Shown piece by piece: positions 61,638 through 64,000 of a stretch of DNA of 64,000 nt (position 1 is the first letter of the stretch; each line of letters starts with the position of its first letter). The notes beneath the pieces are model-generated. The model was not told the DNA's origin. It worked only from the letters and a program-made list of their open reading frames with translations, and made no database searches. The DNA comes from Tyto alba (Eukaryota; Chordata; Aves; Strigiformes; Tytonidae). The position numbers and the translations under genes are program-made. The stretch is taken from positions 6,043,501 through 6,107,500 of the forward strand of contig NW_024881313.1 in the NCBI RefSeq assembly GCF_018691265.1, written 5' to 3'.

Positions 61638-62967
61638 ATGTGTAAAATCTTCAGAATGGCATGAATACTGAGAAGATAATTTTGCGTACAAAAGTATACA
61701 TTCTGTGTAATGGTCTTTTCCGGTAGTGATAAACAGGTATTTTTAACCAGTAGGACTGTAGAACACCAGATGTTAAGCATTAATGAAGATATAGTTCCAC
61801 TCTTCCATATAGTGCCCATATATTCTAAGCTAAGTAGTAGAGTATTTTAGAACTTCTTGCAAAAGCACTTCTTGCCAAATTTCTAATTAGACTAATCCTT
61901 ATAACTCTAAAGAAAAAATTGCTACTGGTTTCACTGAAAGTTTCTCCATATAGGTTTTTGCCAGTACCTTACAAATGAGATTACTTCAAAAAGTTAAACA
62001 CTATTCTTACGAGTTCTAACTTACGTAATAGTCCACATAAAGTGTTCTAATTCAACACCTCCAGTTAGCAAGACCTAACAGCACCATTCTGACAGTCTCA
62101 CTGTGATACAAAACTGTCTCAAAATAGCTTTGGTGGCTTTACGGAGAAATAATATGATGTGGACAAACAAGGCCTAACCTTATGTCTTGCCTATAAAAAA
62201 GAACTTTACTAGGAGCCAGAAGCTCAAGTTTTGAACAGTTAAAAAGAAACAAAGCAGAACAATAGCAGAAACTTGGAATCAGGCATGAAGCATTCACTTC
62301 CCTTGGAAATTTCAAATTACTTATGACAATACACCTTGAGACTTTCCACTTTATTAGGAGTCCAGCTGCTGAACAGTCCACCTTTCTCTTTTCCATTTCC
62401 TGTTCATTAGCACCAGTGAAGTACTTCCTTCTGAAGACTCCTGTTGAACAGCTTTACTGTTGCTACCTACAGCCTTCCTGAACTGCAATAGCATGGAATC
62501 TGACCTAAGACCGAGAACTATATGGTAAATTTAGTAAGAACTGTGCATTTCATTCTGCTGCTGTTTAGTTAGTATGTGCTGTTTGCAGAGTTATTTGCCA
62601 AGACTTGTCAGTTAAATGCGTACGCTTCCATTCATAGCTAATAAATTCCATTCAACAGTAAACTTTCATGCTTCCAGGCGATAGCACAAGAAGTCCAGGC
62701 AAACAGAGTGCAGCGACTTCCCTGAGCAGGACTACTAGATGGGAGATTCAGTTTTTGATCCAATTACTAAATCAAGTTTTCTAAATGTATCGAGTTTTGG
62801 CTACAGTTGATTTATTTTTTTTAATGTACTTAGCTACTTAATTGTTAAGTAGCACGGGTTTATTTATCACTGTCCACAGCTAAGCAAGCAGGCACCATAG
62901 GAGAAGAGCTGGCTGCGGTCTCCCCCGCGGAGCAGCCGCGCCGGCCGCCGGCTGAGATGCCACGCGT

Positions 62968-62986
62968 GACCACCAGAGGGAGCGCT
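62968..62986 (+). promoter_or_regulatory. CTCF-like binding motif
   Basis: The sequence ccaccagagggagcg fits the well-known CTCF core (CCACNAGRNGGC-type) with an A in place of C near the end. It lies beside a small CpG-rich patch (about 62925-62966). Occupancy cannot be judged from sequence. Confidence 0.5.
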
Positions 62987-64000
62987 GGGGCTACGTTTCT
63001 GTTGAGAACCAGGAGGGGCTCTGCCTCACGCCTTCCACCTCGACACTCGGAACTTGAGAATAATAAAGTAAAAAACACCTTTCTACACTTTTTAACAACA
63101 CCCAAAGCCTCCTAACCTTCTCATCAGTGCACACACCTCCAGTTACTCTCCCACCCCAATAGCACGATTTCTAACAGTGTCTTGGTCCCCAAGACCTACA
63201 TCTTGGGAGCTGGGGGCGGGGATGGAGGGGACACATGAGACAGATAGATGGATTTTTTCCTACCTATGTGTCAAGCTTAAGAGGCAATTCAACTGCCAAT
63301 TCTTCAGTGCTCTCCTACTGCTCTCCTAACGTTTCTCTTAGTGTAGTTACTGCCTGTCCTCAAAACTGCCCAAACACTTCTCCCTTCTAGCAGTGGGAAG
63401 ACAAGTTGGACATGATCCCTGCAGGCAGCAGCAGAAGGATGAGGGTTCTCAACCAAGAGAGCGACTCAAGCACAGTCATTACGTCTGTGTGGCCAGCTAA
63501 TGTTATGCAAGTGCTGTTTAAAACACAGTAACACTGGTTACCAGTTTATCTGACTTCCCATTTCATCACTCTTGAGCCAAGACACCTGTGAGATCATCAC
63601 AGAGCAAATGATGGACGACAACTCACACAACAGGTTCATGCCAAGGTTAAATTTCATCTATGCAGCAAATGGACCACCCTGGAGAAAGCTATGAAAGAAA
63701 GAAACACAAATCACAGAGGAAGCACAAGTATCACTAGTGTTTCACTTCAACATTGCTTTAAGTATCACACATAGGAACATACGCAAAGAGTTTTTCCTCA
63801 GAGGCAAGATCCCATATAATAGATGCCAGTTACATCAAGCAACGTGCTTCTGGAAGTTGCTCCAATATTACACAGATTAAATCTATATAAAAGAGCTTCA
63901 CTGATCATAAGTGACCAAACCAAGCACTGCTCATCCCATTTTGCTACTGCTTACCAAATCTAGTGTAAGCAGCAAAACTACGAGTAGTAGATCTCGGAAG

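Larger units (their letters stand above)
38125..64000 (-). other. PALS2: PALS2 5' intron, at least 25.9 kb, promoter not reached
   Basis: Upstream of coding exon 1 there is no further coding exon. The acceptor at 38125 shows that a noncoding exon lies further upstream, probably past the window. Contents: a head-to-head CR1 pair near 45.7-46.1 kb, a (TA)n tract near 54.8 kb, A/T homopolymers, and a small CpG-rich patch with a CTCF-like motif near 62.9 kb. The intervals 38.6-45.6, 46.1-54.7 and 55-62.8 kb hold nothing I recognise. Confidence 0.7.

Noticed and set aside
1..64000. CRISPR arrays, tRNA or rRNA genes, endogenous retroviral genes, bacterial-type operons
   Set aside because: None seen on reading both strands; simple repeats here are microsatellites without spacers, and no LTR or retroviral coding region was recognised.

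Overview
This window is vertebrate nuclear DNA, most likely from a bird (possibly another archosaur). It is AT-rich and intron-dominated. It has canonical GT/AG exon boundaries, many simple repeats, and at least six CR1-type LINE fragments ending in the CR1 3' signature (ATTCTGTGATTCTG). I see no bacterial operons, CRISPR arrays, tRNA or rRNA genes.

Two protein genes lie tail to tail. On the + strand, about 566-3612 holds the last four exons of GSDME (gasdermin E, formerly DFNA5), covering the C-terminal autoinhibitory domain and the stop codon. The pore-forming N-terminal half lies before the window. On the - strand, 13037-38122 holds the complete coding sequence of PALS2 (MPP6), a MAGUK scaffold. 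It has eleven coding exons that join without a frame break into 540 codons, with two L27 regions, PDZ, SH3, a polylysine HOOK and a guanylate-kinase-like domain. From memory, convergent GSDME/PALS2 neighbours match human 7p15.3, so the block appears conserved.

Layout: 1-3612 GSDME 3' exons; 3613-6340 intergenic, with a GC/CpG-rich patch at about 5500-6260; about 6345-13036 probable long PALS2 3' UTR; 13037-38124 PALS2 coding exons and introns; 38125-64000 PALS2 5' intron, probably intron 1, with no coding exon found and the promoter apparently beyond the window. CR1 fragments lie in the introns, including an inverted pair sharing a 175-bp tract with one mismatch, and a head-to-head pair near 45.9 kb.

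The two genes are not known to act in one pathway. GSDME executes lytic cell death after caspase-3 cleavage, while PALS2 is a polarity and junction scaffold. I did not find an undescribed biological system. The notable points are structural: the CR1 conversion-like tract, a T31 homopolymer serving as a splice polypyrimidine tract, an 18-bp perfect intronic inverted repeat, a CTCF-like site in an isolated CpG-rich patch, a (TTTTA)n array in transcript sense, and a CpG-rich patch between two gene ends.
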